The position numbers and the translations under genes are program-made. A stretch of DNA of 64,000 nucleotides from Bdellovibrio sp. UBA4095. Its GTDB lineage: Bacteria > Bdellovibrionota > Bdellovibrionia > Bdellovibrionales > Bdellovibrionaceae. Position 1 is the stretch's first letter; each line of letters starts with the position of its first letter. Under the pieces are notes generated by a model. It was given only the letters and a program-made list of their open reading frames with translations, was not told where the DNA came from and made no database searches. The stretch is from assembly GCA_002381805.1 (NCBI GenBank), contig DFXZ01000013.1, forward strand, positions 1-64,000, written 5' to 3'. Positions 43,064 to 52,364 of this stretch are shown here, in pieces.

Positions 43064-43797
43064 AAAATCCATCCAAATCCGACAGTTCCCACAATCGTGT
43101 CAAGACTACGAACACGGTCGATTAATTGATCTTCGTACTTCTGATAACGAATTTCTGCACGAGCTGAAAGGTGTTTGCTCATCCAAGCGCCTACACCGAG
43201 TCCGCCAGTATAAATACCAGTGGTACCACTGGAGAGAGTCAGTTGACCACCACCAGCTAAAAGATAAAGGTCGAATTGAGTCACACCCATGTCAAGGAAG
43301 CTGGTTTTTCCGTAAATTGGATACCAATTCAATACAGCCATAGCAGCATTTTCTGGATAGTCGATGTCAACGGCATAGGTAGTGCCAACACCGTTTAAAT
43401 TCTGCTTGGCACGTTGATAGACACGCTCGCCCTCTGAACTGAGGTTGTTGCTATAGTCATAATAGCGCGCGCCTACAGACCAGCGTGGAGTGATGTGATA
43501 GTCCAAGGATGCACCAAGGCTTTGTGTGCGAAGGTAGGCATCACCACCGAAAGTCATTCCATAGTTAAGTCCGAATTCAACGCGATTTCGGCGAGTCACT
43601 AAGCGCTCTTGTACAATTCGAGAGCGACTTTGAGCTTTAATGTTTTTCGCCATTTCCATAAGCTCAGCATTACCACCCAAGGAATCAATATCATTTTTGA
43701 TATTGGTTTTTGAGCCTGAACGCTGGGCATGGGCAGGAGCCACGGCCCATAGTAACGTCACCAAAAGAGAGAGAATAAGAAAGTTTAGATTTTTCAT
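43060..43797 (-). CDS. outer-membrane beta-barrel protein
   Basis: A 245-residue exported protein with a signal peptide (about 1-25), a charged helix-like stretch, then alternating beta segments (VEFGLNYGMTFGG, GASLDYHITPRWSVGARYYDY, FDLYLLAGGG, LGVGAWMSKHLSARAEIRY) ending in an aromatic-rich C-terminus GFGWIL. It belongs to the small OmpA-like barrel group found beside Glt components in myxobacteria. It probably anchors the complex in the outer membrane. Confidence 0.82.
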   Translation of the reverse strand: MKNLNFLILSLLVTLLWAVAPAHAQRSGSKTNIKNDIDSLGGNAELMEMAKNIKAQSRSRIVQERLVTRRNRVEFGLNYGMTFGGDAYLRTQSLGASLDYHITPRWSVGARYYDYSNNLSSEGERVYQRAKQNLNGVGTTYAVDIDYPENAAMAVLNWYPIYGKTSFLDMGVTQFDLYLLAGGGQLTLSSGTTGIYTGGLGVGAWMSKHLSARAEIRYQKYEDQLIDRVRSLDTIVGTVGFGWIL

Positions 43798-44843
43798 AAC
43801 GCTTTTTCTCCGTTTCCTGCGGCTGCATCTGAAGCTGGTACTTCAGGAGTAGCTACGGGTTTAAGACGAATCTTAAGCTGAACTAAATGTTCAGGTGTTG
43901 CGAGACCAAAGGGACTTAAAGCTTTTACTGAGAAGCGCACTCGAGTCCCGTCTGCATTCAGAAGGAAAGTACCATCTTTAGCCAGTTGCGGCTGAACAGG
44001 AATATTTTTTGTATCGAAGAGCAGAACAAACTTCCAAACAAAGTCACCTACATAAACCGGTTCTTTTTTATTAAGATCAGCAACAATATGGCGTGAGCCA
44101 TCTTGTTCAAGGAAATTGTTTCCGGCAGTGTAGCTTACTCCATCATAACTGATTGTTAGACGAGGTTTTTGCGCCGCTTTATCATCAACACCAGGAACTC
44201 GGACAGTCACTTCAAAGGAAGTGGTTGTGCCTTCCATAACTTCATTTGCAAGGCCCGATACTTTTACTTGTGAAGGGCTTTCCTGAGTTCTGAACAAGAA
44301 GAGATTGATTTCTTTCTCGCGAACAAGGCCTCTGACTTGTTGTGCATTTGCGTCGTTAGCAACTGAAGCGATTTCAGCAACAAGTTTTGCTGTGAAAGTT
44401 CTCATGTTAGCATTGGCCGGTACTGTATATAGAGCTGGCGTCCAACGGATCAAGTAAAGATCTTTTTCAGTCTTGGAGGGCTCTAAAACCGCACCTTGTG
44501 GCAACCCTTGAGCGACGAGTTTAATCTCTACTCCGGGGATTAACACGCGGGCTCTGACTTTGAATACAGATTCCTGTGTTTCGTTGAATGTCATTTGAGC
44601 ATCAGGAGTGATAACAATAAATTTGTCATCAATCGTAGATTCTTCTTTAATAACAACTTTGGGTTTTTCAACGACCACAGTGTTAGTGATTTCACGCGGT
44701 TTAACTGTTCCCAAGTTGCTTTCTGCTCGAGCTTTCTCGCGCATCTCCTTTAAGTCATCGACTGGCGCTTTTTGCCATTCACCGCATCCGACGAGGAGCG
44801 TGTTGATCGAAGTTATAAGGATAAGATTTCTAAAATTATTCAT
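43794..44843 (-). CDS. lipoprotein of the Glt-like operon
   Basis: A 349-residue protein with a lipobox LLVGC near residue 19, then a coiled segment and Ig-like beta domains (about 70-330). VMEGTTTSFEVTVRVPGV and AVLEPSKTEKDLYLIRWTP suggest cadherin-like or Ig-like folds. No catalytic motif. It is coupled to the barrel gene by an ATGA overlap. It probably bridges the periplasm between the TonB-like protein and the outer membrane. Confidence 0.78.
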   Translation of the reverse strand: MNNFRNLILITSINTLLVGCGEWQKAPVDDLKEMREKARAESNLGTVKPREITNTVVVEKPKVVIKEESTIDDKFIVITPDAQMTFNETQESVFKVRARVLIPGVEIKLVAQGLPQGAVLEPSKTEKDLYLIRWTPALYTVPANANMRTFTAKLVAEIASVANDANAQQVRGLVREKEINLFLFRTQESPSQVKVSGLANEVMEGTTTSFEVTVRVPGVDDKAAQKPRLTISYDGVSYTAGNNFLEQDGSRHIVADLNKKEPVYVGDFVWKFVLLFDTKNIPVQPQLAKDGTFLLNADGTRVRFSVKALSPFGLATPEHLVQLKIRLKPVATPEVPASDAAAGNGEKAL

Positions 44844-44852
44844 ATCGTCCTC

Positions 44853-46103
44853 TTATCTTGCGCTCACGCGAGTGAGTTCAAAGGGATAAAGTACATCCAC
44901 GTTTACGTTGCCAACAGGTCGGGGGAACTGCCAGGTTTTCATTCGAGCTAACATACAGTTCTCTACCATTTTTGATCCCAACGAAGATTGAGCTACTTTC
45001 GCAGTCGTAATTCTTCCAGATGGGCCGATCACGAAGTCTACTGAAACACGTCCACCGATAGAAGGTTGAGCCTGTAGACCTTTTTCATAACAATAAATAA
45101 TCTGACCTTTGTTGCGATTGATGACAGCGATAATTTGATCGCGATCCAAACCACCTTGAACTTCCGCTTCGTCATCTAGAGGAAGACTGATCGCGTTGGT
45201 TCCACCGACAAGAGAGATTTTTCCATAGCCAGCTTTGCCACCGGCCGCGCCACGAGTTCCGTATCCGCCAGCTCCTTGAGCTCGGCTGCCTTGACCCGAA
45301 GATCCAGCAACAAGGCCACTACCAGGGAGGTAGCCCTTCATGCCGCCACGGCCGGAGCTGCCTACGCCGCCACCGCCACTAGAAACACCAGCAGAACGAA
45401 TCGCTTTAAGTGAGCTATTGCTCAGGCCTTCATAACCCTTAGTTCCGTTGGGGTTTCCCCCCAAAGCGGCAAGAGCTCCAAGACGATTGACGTTACGAGC
45501 TTTCGCCATTGGTTTGTGGGTTTGTTTTACCGCCACCTTTTTAGGTTTAACAATTTTTTTAGCAACAGATTTAACCGTTTTCTTCGTCGGTTTGATCTTC
45601 TTTTCAGACACCGCCACATGTGGGCGAGCCTGTTTTTTAACTGGGGGGGGTACTTCTTTAGGAACAACGATCGTTACTAATGTAGGTTCTTGATCTTTTT
45701 TAAAGTAGGCTGTCCAAACATAGCCGACAGCCATCATTAAAAAGACAGCTGCGATATGAGCTATAGAGGTTTTCTTAAGAAGGACCTTAAGTTTTTCTTC
45801 ATCTTCCTCTTCTGGAAGAGCATAGATAGGGCTCTGAGTGATGATTTGATCTTCTGAAACTAAGCGAATTCTTCCAAGACCATCTTCAAGTTGAACACCT
45901 TCTTGGGAAAGCTTTTTGAGCTCGATCTTATGAAGAAGGCGGTAATCAACGTTATTATCCTTGAGAGTCTGAAGATTCGTGACGCCCTCGATGCGGCGAG
46001 AATCAGTCAAATAAACAAGGTTGAAAGCTTCTGATCCAACGGCAAAAGTGCGAACTTTTTGACCTAGTCTGTTTTCTAGAATTAACAACTTTGTTTGTTT
46101 CAT
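44853..46103 (-). CDS. AgmX/GltG-like TonB-family protein
   Basis: A 416-residue bitopic protein. The cytoplasmic N-terminal domain (about 1-110) is compact and FHA-like in look. A helix follows at about 113-132, then a Pro/Lys-rich periplasmic spacer, a long Gly/Ser-rich stretch (about 225-300), and a C-terminal AgmX/PglI-TonB domain (RDQIIAVINRNKGQIIYCYEKGLQ...GRVSVDFVIGPSGRI). These features match M. xanthus GltG and GltJ. It should link the TolQ/TolR motor to outer-membrane partners. Confidence 0.86.
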   Translation of the reverse strand: MKQTKLLILENRLGQKVRTFAVGSEAFNLVYLTDSRRIEGVTNLQTLKDNNVDYRLLHKIELKKLSQEGVQLEDGLGRIRLVSEDQIITQSPIYALPEEEDEEKLKVLLKKTSIAHIAAVFLMMAVGYVWTAYFKKDQEPTLVTIVVPKEVPPPVKKQARPHVAVSEKKIKPTKKTVKSVAKKIVKPKKVAVKQTHKPMAKARNVNRLGALAALGGNPNGTKGYEGLSNSSLKAIRSAGVSSGGGGVGSSGRGGMKGYLPGSGLVAGSSGQGSRAQGAGGYGTRGAAGGKAGYGKISLVGGTNAISLPLDDEAEVQGGLDRDQIIAVINRNKGQIIYCYEKGLQAQPSIGGRVSVDFVIGPSGRITTAKVAQSSLGSKMVENCMLARMKTWQFPRPVGNVNVDVLYPFELTRVSAR

Positions 46104-46114
46104 AAAAATCGTTC

Positions 46115-46381
46115 CTAATTTCTCTTTAGATCTTGTTGAAGTTTATCAGTGAAGTGTGTTCTTCCTTCCAACAGATCTTCCAGTAATTTATCATTTTCTA
46201 CCGTCGCTCTCGTACTTAGTGAGCTCTGGTGCTTTCCTCTTAAGGCTGTCCCATCGAATCTAAATGAGGTTCCCAGCTTCGCGTTTGTCGCTCTTGGGGC
46301 ACTCTTCTTGGACTTTGCCTCAGCGGTTAGGCTTAGGCTTATAGTTAGCAAAAGGGGGGCCAACAAAATTACCTTTTTCAT
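46115..46381 (-). CDS. small exported protein of the Glt-like operon
   Basis: An 88-residue protein with a signal peptide (about 1-22, cleaved near AEA) and a basic, Ser-rich mature part. No known motif. It overlaps the 987-residue TPR gene by 4 bases and precedes the TonB-like gene by 11 bases, so it is part of the operon rather than a chance frame. Confidence 0.72.
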   Translation of the reverse strand: MKKVILLAPLLLTISLSLTAEAKSKKSAPRATNAKLGTSFRFDGTALRGKHQSSLSTRATVENDKLLEDLLEGRTHFTDKLQQDLKRN

Positions 46382-49341
46382 AAGCTTTTTCCTTGCTGTA
46401 AGTGATTTAAACGGGCTTCCAGGTATGAAGGCATTAGAGGATGGCCCATTTTTGTCTCAAGAAGTTTCAAATTTTCAAGATGGCTTACATTTGCCGGGCT
46501 TTCACTCACAGATTTGCGAGCGGACTGCAGATCTCTAGAAGAGAGAGGTGACAATTTAAGCGCTTGGGCAACAGAATCTTTCATTTTACCTTCGCCAGGT
46601 AGTTGTGCCAGGATGTTCATTTCGCGAGAAAGAAGACCTTGGATCTCGACTCGGGAAGTACGGTAGTCATGGGCCAATTGAGCCAAAGCAGCAGAGCTGA
46701 ACCAGATTTCTTGCTGTTTCTGTTGGGCTACGCGAGCCGTGGTCAGATAGGGCTTAGACTGGTTCTTTAAGATATCTAAGTATTGCGCTTGCTCTTGAGG
46801 ATTTAGACCTTTTGGTAAAGGTAAAGCTGCCAAATCACGCACCATGCGTTCGTTCTGACTGGAAACGATATTCAAGGCCCATAATTGAGCCGTGATATCC
46901 TTCATTCGAATGGCATCAGTCAAATGACCATCGGCACGCTTTAGTAACTGGATGCGAGCCTTAATGCTCTTCTGCAAGGCAGAATCGTTTTTAGCATTTA
47001 GCTGATGAGAATTAATCTCGCGAGCGAACTTTTCAAGTTTCGTATAAAAATCCTGCTTTGCAAGGTATTTTGCAGATGAAAGATTACGCAACTGTTTCAT
47101 GTTACTAACTGAAGTAAGAGCTTTACGATTTCCAGTCTTTGCATAGACTAACAACGCTGTCTCATTCAGAAGACCCGGATCTTGTTTCAATGTATTTGAT
47201 TGAACTTTAAGTTCATTCACCGGATTTTTTGCTAATAAAACCAAGCGCGAGCGAACGACCAAAGAACGACTGCCCTTAAGACCCAGCTTTAAGGCTGCTT
47301 TATAGTGCCTAGATGGATTCATTTCCGCCAAGTCAGCCAGGGTGCCCAGGCGGAACTCTGATTCGGCAGTATCTCTTTTGGCCTTCACTTGTAAAGCTAA
47401 ACGATAGGCGTTTTTGAAATCCAGTTTTCTTTCGTAGTAAGACGCTAACTGAGAGATGGTTTCTTCTCTGCGTTCTTTCGAGAGAGGCAGATTCAGAAGC
47501 TTTTGCAGTGATTCAACATAAACTTCGTCGTCGTTCGCCTTCTGGGCAAGAACACTTAAGTTGGTTGCGAAAAGAATTTTTTCGTCGTTTGTTCTGCTAA
47601 TGACTTTGGTCTTCTTCATCTTGCTTACAGCTTTTTTGAAGTCCGATGTTGTCGACGATTTGCCATTAGCGATGGTTGCAACTTCATTCATAAGCGCTTT
47701 GTGAGCGATCGTATTGAATTCAACCTGGGCTTGAGGGAAAGCTTTGGCAAATTCTAAAGCCAAGTCTTGAAGTTCTTCTTCGTCTTTCAGCTGGACTAAG
47801 CTGTCCAATGCAAGATCCGCGGATTTTTTGCGAAGATCAGCTCGGCCTTTTTTATCAAAAGCCAGTTTTTCAAGAGCCTTCGTAGCAGCTTTATAGTTCT
47901 TTTCTTGGTACGTAAGATAGGCAAGCTGGTATCGAACCTCGAAGCCTTTGCCATCATTGTCAGCATTATCCAAGTAGTGTAGGTAGGCACTTCTTTGCAA
48001 TTTTCTATCGCCGGACTTCTCTGCGGCGCTGATTTCTGCCAGAAGTGCTTCATGTTTTTCTTTTTCAGAAAATCCACGGCCCGTGCTGATGGTGCGATAA
48101 AGTTGAACAGCGACTGGATACTTTTGAATATCCATTGCAACCTGAGCACCGCGAGTTGTTGTTTCCCGGTCAGAAGGGAATGTTTTGTTATAGATAAGGT
48201 AAGCATTCAGGAGATCCTGATCTGGCTTTAATTTCTTGGTCCGATGAAGTTCTGTTACATAACGTTTCATCGTTTTTTGAAGGTCTTCGCACTTCGAAGT
48301 TTTTTTGCAATCCGCATGTTCAAAAAGAGCGGCTGCTTTGGCGAAGTCTTGGGTTGAGGCCGTCATTTGACCACGATCATAATTGATCTGAGCCATGTGA
48401 ACGTAAGCTTCTAGAAGCTCTGCCTTTGTTAAACCGTCCTGGGCAAGATAGCGCGTCAGAATGGAGTGAGCAGCATGCTTTTGACCGATTCGATCGGCCT
48501 CTATAGCAAAGTGCAAGAGCAGAGATTTTTTGTGATCTTTCGGAGATAGTTGCTCATAAGTTGCGATCTGATGAGATTTTATTTCGGCACGAGTATAAAA
48601 CGTCGCGAGATCACGAATAATATCGGTATGGAAAGCAGCATCGTAAGTCTGGCCTTGCTCAGTTTCTTTAGTGATTTGCTGAGGATTTCGCAGTAGGCCC
48701 TCAAGTGTTTGAGTTCCTCTTGAGAGCTTGCCTTCATTAAAGTCACACCAAGCCATATTATAGATAACCAAAGCGCGGTTATCGAGGTTTTTGTCCTTTA
48801 GGGCGATAGTGTATTGAGCGTGAGCTTCTTTAAATCGGCCTTTTTGAAAGAGTAGGTCGCCAAGTGAAGAACGTGATTTTGAAACAATAGAAGGTTTGAT
48901 GTTCTTCTTTTTGGCCTCTTTTATGATTTTCTCGAAGAGAGTAATCGCATGATTTTGATTTCCGGCCATTTCATAGAGATGGGCCAGGTGAAAAAGAATA
49001 GGTCCGTGTTCGTTGATTTCAACACGTGGTAAAAGTGATTCGTAAATTTTAATTGCACGTTGTCGGTCTTGACTGGAACCTTTGCAGCCTTGGCAATTTG
49101 CCTCAACCTCTGACATGAAACGAGATCGAGCTCGTTCTGACAGGACGTCAGCCAGACGTTGCTGAGTCAGAACCCATGTGGAGCTCTTCTCATTCATATT
49201 AGAGAGCACGCGTTCCAACTTTGTTACGACTAAGTCTTGGGTTTGAGGGCTCAGCTTTTCAGCCAGAGCTTGTTCAAAGTTCACAGTCACCAGGACTGGT
49301 GTCAGCATACAAATAGAGAGGAAGCGTGTCAGTGTTTTCAT
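46378..49341 (-). CDS. large periplasmic TPR protein
   Basis: A 987-residue exported protein with a signal peptide (about 1-27), CQGC near residue 84, and helical repeats of TPR type along nearly its whole length (for example HLAHLYEMAGNQNHAITLFEKI and RYQLAYLTYQEKNYKAATKAL). Its size and place in the operon resemble the long TPR proteins of the Glt complex. Such repeats scaffold large assemblies. It is ATGA-coupled to the second TolR gene. Confidence 0.82.
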   Translation of the reverse strand: MKTLTRFLSICMLTPVLVTVNFEQALAEKLSPQTQDLVVTKLERVLSNMNEKSSTWVLTQQRLADVLSERARSRFMSEVEANCQGCKGSSQDRQRAIKIYESLLPRVEINEHGPILFHLAHLYEMAGNQNHAITLFEKIIKEAKKKNIKPSIVSKSRSSLGDLLFQKGRFKEAHAQYTIALKDKNLDNRALVIYNMAWCDFNEGKLSRGTQTLEGLLRNPQQITKETEQGQTYDAAFHTDIIRDLATFYTRAEIKSHQIATYEQLSPKDHKKSLLLHFAIEADRIGQKHAAHSILTRYLAQDGLTKAELLEAYVHMAQINYDRGQMTASTQDFAKAAALFEHADCKKTSKCEDLQKTMKRYVTELHRTKKLKPDQDLLNAYLIYNKTFPSDRETTTRGAQVAMDIQKYPVAVQLYRTISTGRGFSEKEKHEALLAEISAAEKSGDRKLQRSAYLHYLDNADNDGKGFEVRYQLAYLTYQEKNYKAATKALEKLAFDKKGRADLRKKSADLALDSLVQLKDEEELQDLALEFAKAFPQAQVEFNTIAHKALMNEVATIANGKSSTTSDFKKAVSKMKKTKVISRTNDEKILFATNLSVLAQKANDDEVYVESLQKLLNLPLSKERREETISQLASYYERKLDFKNAYRLALQVKAKRDTAESEFRLGTLADLAEMNPSRHYKAALKLGLKGSRSLVVRSRLVLLAKNPVNELKVQSNTLKQDPGLLNETALLVYAKTGNRKALTSVSNMKQLRNLSSAKYLAKQDFYTKLEKFAREINSHQLNAKNDSALQKSIKARIQLLKRADGHLTDAIRMKDITAQLWALNIVSSQNERMVRDLAALPLPKGLNPQEQAQYLDILKNQSKPYLTTARVAQQKQQEIWFSSAALAQLAHDYRTSRVEIQGLLSREMNILAQLPGEGKMKDSVAQALKLSPLSSRDLQSARKSVSESPANVSHLENLKLLETKMGHPLMPSYLEARLNHLQQGKSL

Positions 49342-49829
49342 TTTGTAGGTACCACCGCAAATTTCATTTTTTCGATTCCAGCTTCAGAGCTGGCTCTGAG
49401 CAGTGGATCGAGTTCTTCATAATTCATTTCCTGGTCCGCCTGAATCATAAGAGCCGCAGTTTTTTGGACCGAAGACTTTTTAAGTTCAGACAGCTTCTCG
49501 GAAAGCTCATTTTTTCTTACGATCTTATCGTCGAGATAGTAGACGCCTTTTTCGATCTTAAGGATCGGAGTCTCTTCGATGATGCCGATACTATGATCAG
49601 CTAAGGGCAGGTTCATCTTGTTAGGAATCTGCGTTTCCATTCCACCGCTTTGTGTCCCTACCAAGAGATAGATAACAATGATGGAAAAAGCATCAATAAG
49701 AGAGGTCAATGGCAAAGCCATCGCCAGATCACGAGAGAAAAGACTTTTCTTTTTGCTGCCACCACTCAAATTCTGAGTGTCTTTAAGTGGTGAGCGTCTT
49801 TGCAGAGTTTGCACGAAACTAGTCTTCAT
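49338..49829 (-). CDS. TolR/ExbD-like protein (second copy)
   Basis: A 163-residue ExbD/TolR protein with one membrane helix (about 38-57) that carries the motif Asp in LTSLIDAFSIIVIYLL, and a periplasmic domain (about 65-160). The N-terminal cytoplasmic tail is longer and more basic than usual. This is the second of two TolR paralogues in the operon, matching the AglQ/AglS doubling in the myxobacterial motor. Confidence 0.88.
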   Translation of the reverse strand: MKTSFVQTLQRRSPLKDTQNLSGGSKKKSLFSRDLAMALPLTSLIDAFSIIVIYLLVGTQSGGMETQIPNKMNLPLADHSIGIIEETPILKIEKGVYYLDDKIVRKNELSEKLSELKKSSVQKTAALMIQADQEMNYEELDPLLRASSEAGIEKMKFAVVPTK

Positions 49830-49835
49830 AATATC

Positions 49836-50282
49836 CTACCCAAGAGGGGATAAACCCACTCCTTCAAATTCGCTTTGTTTCAGTTTGTCCATAACTCGTA
49901 TAACGTCGCCATATGCAGTTTTGGCTCCGGGACGAACGACACTTGTCTTAAGCTCGGGGAACTGAACTCGTAGAGAAGTTAATTTTTTCTCTAGAGCTGC
50001 CCAGTTCACACCGCGCGAAGATTTAATCACTTCGTCGCCGGAAACCTGTGATTTTGGAAGATCGCGCAGAGAAAGCTGTACGTCACCGTTCGCTTCCACT
50101 GTCACCCAAAGTGAGGGTGGGTTTTTCGCACCTTCCGTCGAGTTATCTCCGATCGCTTGCATCGTATCGAGGGTTCCTACTTGAATCCAAACTGCTGTTA
50201 AAAGCAGAAAACAGATAAGAACTGACAAGATATCGAGGATCGGAAGAATATTGATTTCAAAGTTCAGTTCTTTGTTTTTCAT
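49836..50282 (-). CDS. TolR/ExbD-like protein (first copy)
   Basis: A 148-residue ExbD/TolR protein. The single helix (about 13-33) has the conserved Asp in ILPILDILSVLICFLL, which should be protonated during force production. The periplasmic domain contains VQLSLRDLPKS. It is ATGA-coupled to the TolQ gene and 6 bases from the next TolR gene. Confidence 0.9.
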   Translation of the reverse strand: MKNKELNFEINILPILDILSVLICFLLLTAVWIQVGTLDTMQAIGDNSTEGAKNPPSLWVTVEANGDVQLSLRDLPKSQVSGDEVIKSSRGVNWAALEKKLTSLRVQFPELKTSVVRPGAKTAYGDVIRVMDKLKQSEFEGVGLSPLG

Positions 50283-50953
50283 ACAGAGCGGCCTTTTTTC
50301 GCTGTCACTGGCTCATAGTGGAAACCCAACTGGATGAACAAATTCAACGCAGCTTTATTCAGGTCATCACTTAAGCGTGAAGCACGGTTTTGAAGAACGG
50401 CGTACATAATCAAAGCAGGGACTGCCACGATAAGACCGTAAGCTGTAGTATTCATGGCCAATGAGATACCTTGAGACAGAATCATCGCTTTTTCAGCTGG
50501 GTTCGCATTTGCGATACCGGCAAAAGAATGAATCAGACCTGTAATTGTACCTAATAGACCAACAAGCGTAGCGACGTTGGCAAACATAGCCAAAAAGCCA
50601 ATGCGCTTTTCAACTCTTGAGTTTTCTTCAAGAAGAATTTCATCCATTTTAAGCTGGATTTCTTCTTTGCCGCCCATATCGATAGCTGCCTGGATACCTG
50701 CAGAAGCAACCACACCGAGTGGCTCTTTTTGCAATCGCAGGGAGCGACGCAAAGCTTTGTCAAGATCGCCAGAGCGAATGTCTTCAGCAATCATTTTTGA
50801 AAGATCTTTTTGATTCGTCTTACGATTCACAAAAAGAGCTATAGAGCGCTCGGCGATGATTGCAATTGAAACGACCTGAGCAGCTAAAATCATCCACATC
50901 CAGAAAGAGTCTGTTGATGTAAATGCACGACCTAAAGATAAGAAGAACTCCAT
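50279..50953 (-). CDS. MotA/TolQ/ExbB proton-channel protein
   Basis: A 224-residue membrane protein with three helices (about 15-35, 125-150, 165-190). The ExbB/TolQ signature ANVATLVGLLGTITGLIHSFAGIA and the following LAMNTTAYGLIVAVPALI are clear. With the two TolR partners it should form a proton-driven motor, like AglR with AglQ and AglS. It is the first gene of the operon. GGAGG lies upstream of the ATG. A dyad AGTGACG-8-CGTCACT at 51059-51080 is in the upstream gap. Confidence 0.92.
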   Translation of the reverse strand: MEFFLSLGRAFTSTDSFWMWMILAAQVVSIAIIAERSIALFVNRKTNQKDLSKMIAEDIRSGDLDKALRRSLRLQKEPLGVVASAGIQAAIDMGGKEEIQLKMDEILLEENSRVEKRIGFLAMFANVATLVGLLGTITGLIHSFAGIANANPAEKAMILSQGISLAMNTTAYGLIVAVPALIMYAVLQNRASRLSDDLNKAALNLFIQLGFHYEPVTAKKGRSV

Positions 50954-51058
50954 TTAAACCTCCGTTTAAGAATTCAACACCTTTAGAGCAAGGGCAGTGC
51001 CACGGATGGAGACCGTCTAAATGCAGATAAGGCGACTCGAAGTGAAGATTTTCTCATA

Positions 51059-51080
51059 AGTGACGTTTTTGGCCGTCACT
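51059..51080. repeat. inverted repeat upstream of the TolQ operon
   Basis: AGTGACG (51059-51065) and CGTCACT (51074-51080) are a perfect 7-bp inverted repeat with an 8-base spacer. It lies about 105 bases upstream of the TolQ start and also about 60 bases before the truncated haemoglobin start, so it could regulate either. It may equally be an unimportant hairpin. Confidence 0.3.
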
Positions 51081-51140
51081 CCTCAAAAAGGTAGCAGTGC
51101 AAAATGATTAAGCCCGATAGTTCTGGTAGGATCTATATAT

Positions 51141-51527
51141 ATGGACAAGACAATATATGAGCTTATAGGCGGGGAGGCCACAGTAAGAAGGCTGACCCAG
51201 CGTTTTTACGAAATTATGGAGACCTTACCAGAAGCGCAGGGAGTCCGTCAGATGCACCCCGAGAATCTCCGGGGCTCCGAGGAAAAGCTCTTCATGTTTC
51301 TCTCCGGTTGGCTTGGTGGACCGCAACTATTTGTTGAACGATTTGGCCATCCCAGGTTAAGAGCACGGCACTTTCCTTTTGCGATTGGTAAATCCGAGCG
51401 TGATCAATGGATGCTTTGTATGGTTCAGGCTTTTGAAGACGTTGGTATTGAGGAGCCTATTCGCTCTGAGCTCTTGCACTCCCTTTTGAATCTTGCTGAC
51501 CATATGAGGAACAAGCAAGAGTCTTAG
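51141..51527 (+). CDS. glbO: group II truncated haemoglobin
   Basis: A 128-residue trHbO. YELIGGEATVRRLTQRFYEIM contains the B10 Tyr. MHP, then LSGWLGGP and LRARHFPFAIGKSERDQWMLCM, provide the proximal His F8 and Trp G8. The family binds O2 or NO and is linked to oxygen handling or nitrosative stress. It is divergent from the TolQ operon, with no close partner gene. The 150-base inverted-repeat element follows its stop after 26 bases. Confidence 0.93.
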   Translation: MDKTIYELIGGEATVRRLTQRFYEIMETLPEAQGVRQMHPENLRGSEEKLFMFLSGWLGGPQLFVERFGHPRLRARHFPFAIGKSERDQWMLCMVQAFEDVGIEEPIRSELLHSLLNLADHMRNKQES

Positions 51528-51553
51528 TCTGCCTGGTTTGTCGTGGCGCGAGG

Positions 51554-51703
51554 GTTGGCTGAAGGATTCTTTTGAAGAAAGCTTCAGGTCGGCACGCCAT
51601 CCGGGCTCGCTGACGCCCGTCGCGCTTTGCGCGTCGGGTTCGGGCCGTCCAGGCCCCGTCAGAGGCCGCCTTACGCTTTCTTCAAAAGAATCCTTCAGCC
51701 AAC
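51554..51703. repeat. 150-bp element with 29-bp perfect inverted-repeat ends and structured GC-rich core
   Basis: The ends 51554-51582 and 51675-51703 are perfect 29-base inverted repeats. The 92-base core is about 73 % GC by hand count, against about half for the flanks. It holds a 9-pair hairpin around CCCGTCGCGC-TTT-GCGCGTCGGG (one T-T mismatch), a second hairpin GGGCC-gtcca-GGCCC, and a CTGACG/CGTCAG closing pair. It sits between convergent genes with no ORF. It could be a non-autonomous mobile repeat (MITE) or a structured RNA/terminator. Confidence 0.75.
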
Positions 51704-51738
51704 TCGGCTTCGAGATCAGTTGATAAGATTCTCTTTGT

Positions 51739-52284
51739 TCAATGGCGTTTTAAATAGTAGGGCCAGATGTCTGTTTGGTCGTGCCGTGCTTCTGGGGCTT
51801 TGCCGTCACGGAATACGCTGGGCACTCCTAGGTACAGTTCGCTGTTGATTGCTCCGATTTCGTTGTATTCAAAGATCGAGTAAATTATTTCGCCTAATGC
51901 AGGGACTGTGAAGTCGGCGCATTGGAGACCCGTTACTGTTTTTGTGATGCCTTTTTGCCAATCGTGAAAGCCGCAATATTCGATAAAGTTCAGAGCTTCG
52001 GCGACTTCGTCAGTTAGGACTGTGTAGGAAAATGCGATGGCCGTGAGATCGACATCGTTCTTTTGAGTTAGAGCTTTATAACGAGTCTGAAAAATCAAGT
52101 ATGGCATTTCACACGCAGTGTCTTCGAAGGCCGTGTGAGTTGTTGTCCAAATGTTTCCTTGAATGACAAGTTCACTGCTGAGGACATCCTCGTCACCGAA
52201 CATCATGCAAGGTCGTTCATAAATTCCTTCGGGGACCGAGGCCGCAAATGCAAAATTGAATAGCCAGATAAATAGAGTCATCAT
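51739..52284 (-). CDS. secreted protein of unknown function
   Basis: A 181-residue protein with a signal peptide (about 1-15, cleaved near FAFAAS) and a beta-rich mature part with Cys at about 26, 60, 105 and 122, likely two disulfides. No family is recognised. AAGGAG precedes the ATG, and an esterase gene diverges from it with an 80-base gap. Confidence 0.7.
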   Translation of the reverse strand: MMTLFIWLFNFAFAASVPEGIYERPCMMFGDEDVLSSELVIQGNIWTTTHTAFEDTACEMPYLIFQTRYKALTQKNDVDLTAIAFSYTVLTDEVAEALNFIEYCGFHDWQKGITKTVTGLQCADFTVPALGEIIYSIFEYNEIGAINSELYLGVPSVFRDGKAPEARHDQTDIWPYYLKRH

Positions 52285-52364
52285 AGGCTCCTTTTATAGT
52301 CAGAAAAGAGGGATGCCAACTACGGAATAGAGCCCATCCCATTTTTTTCGCTGCGGAGGAATAT

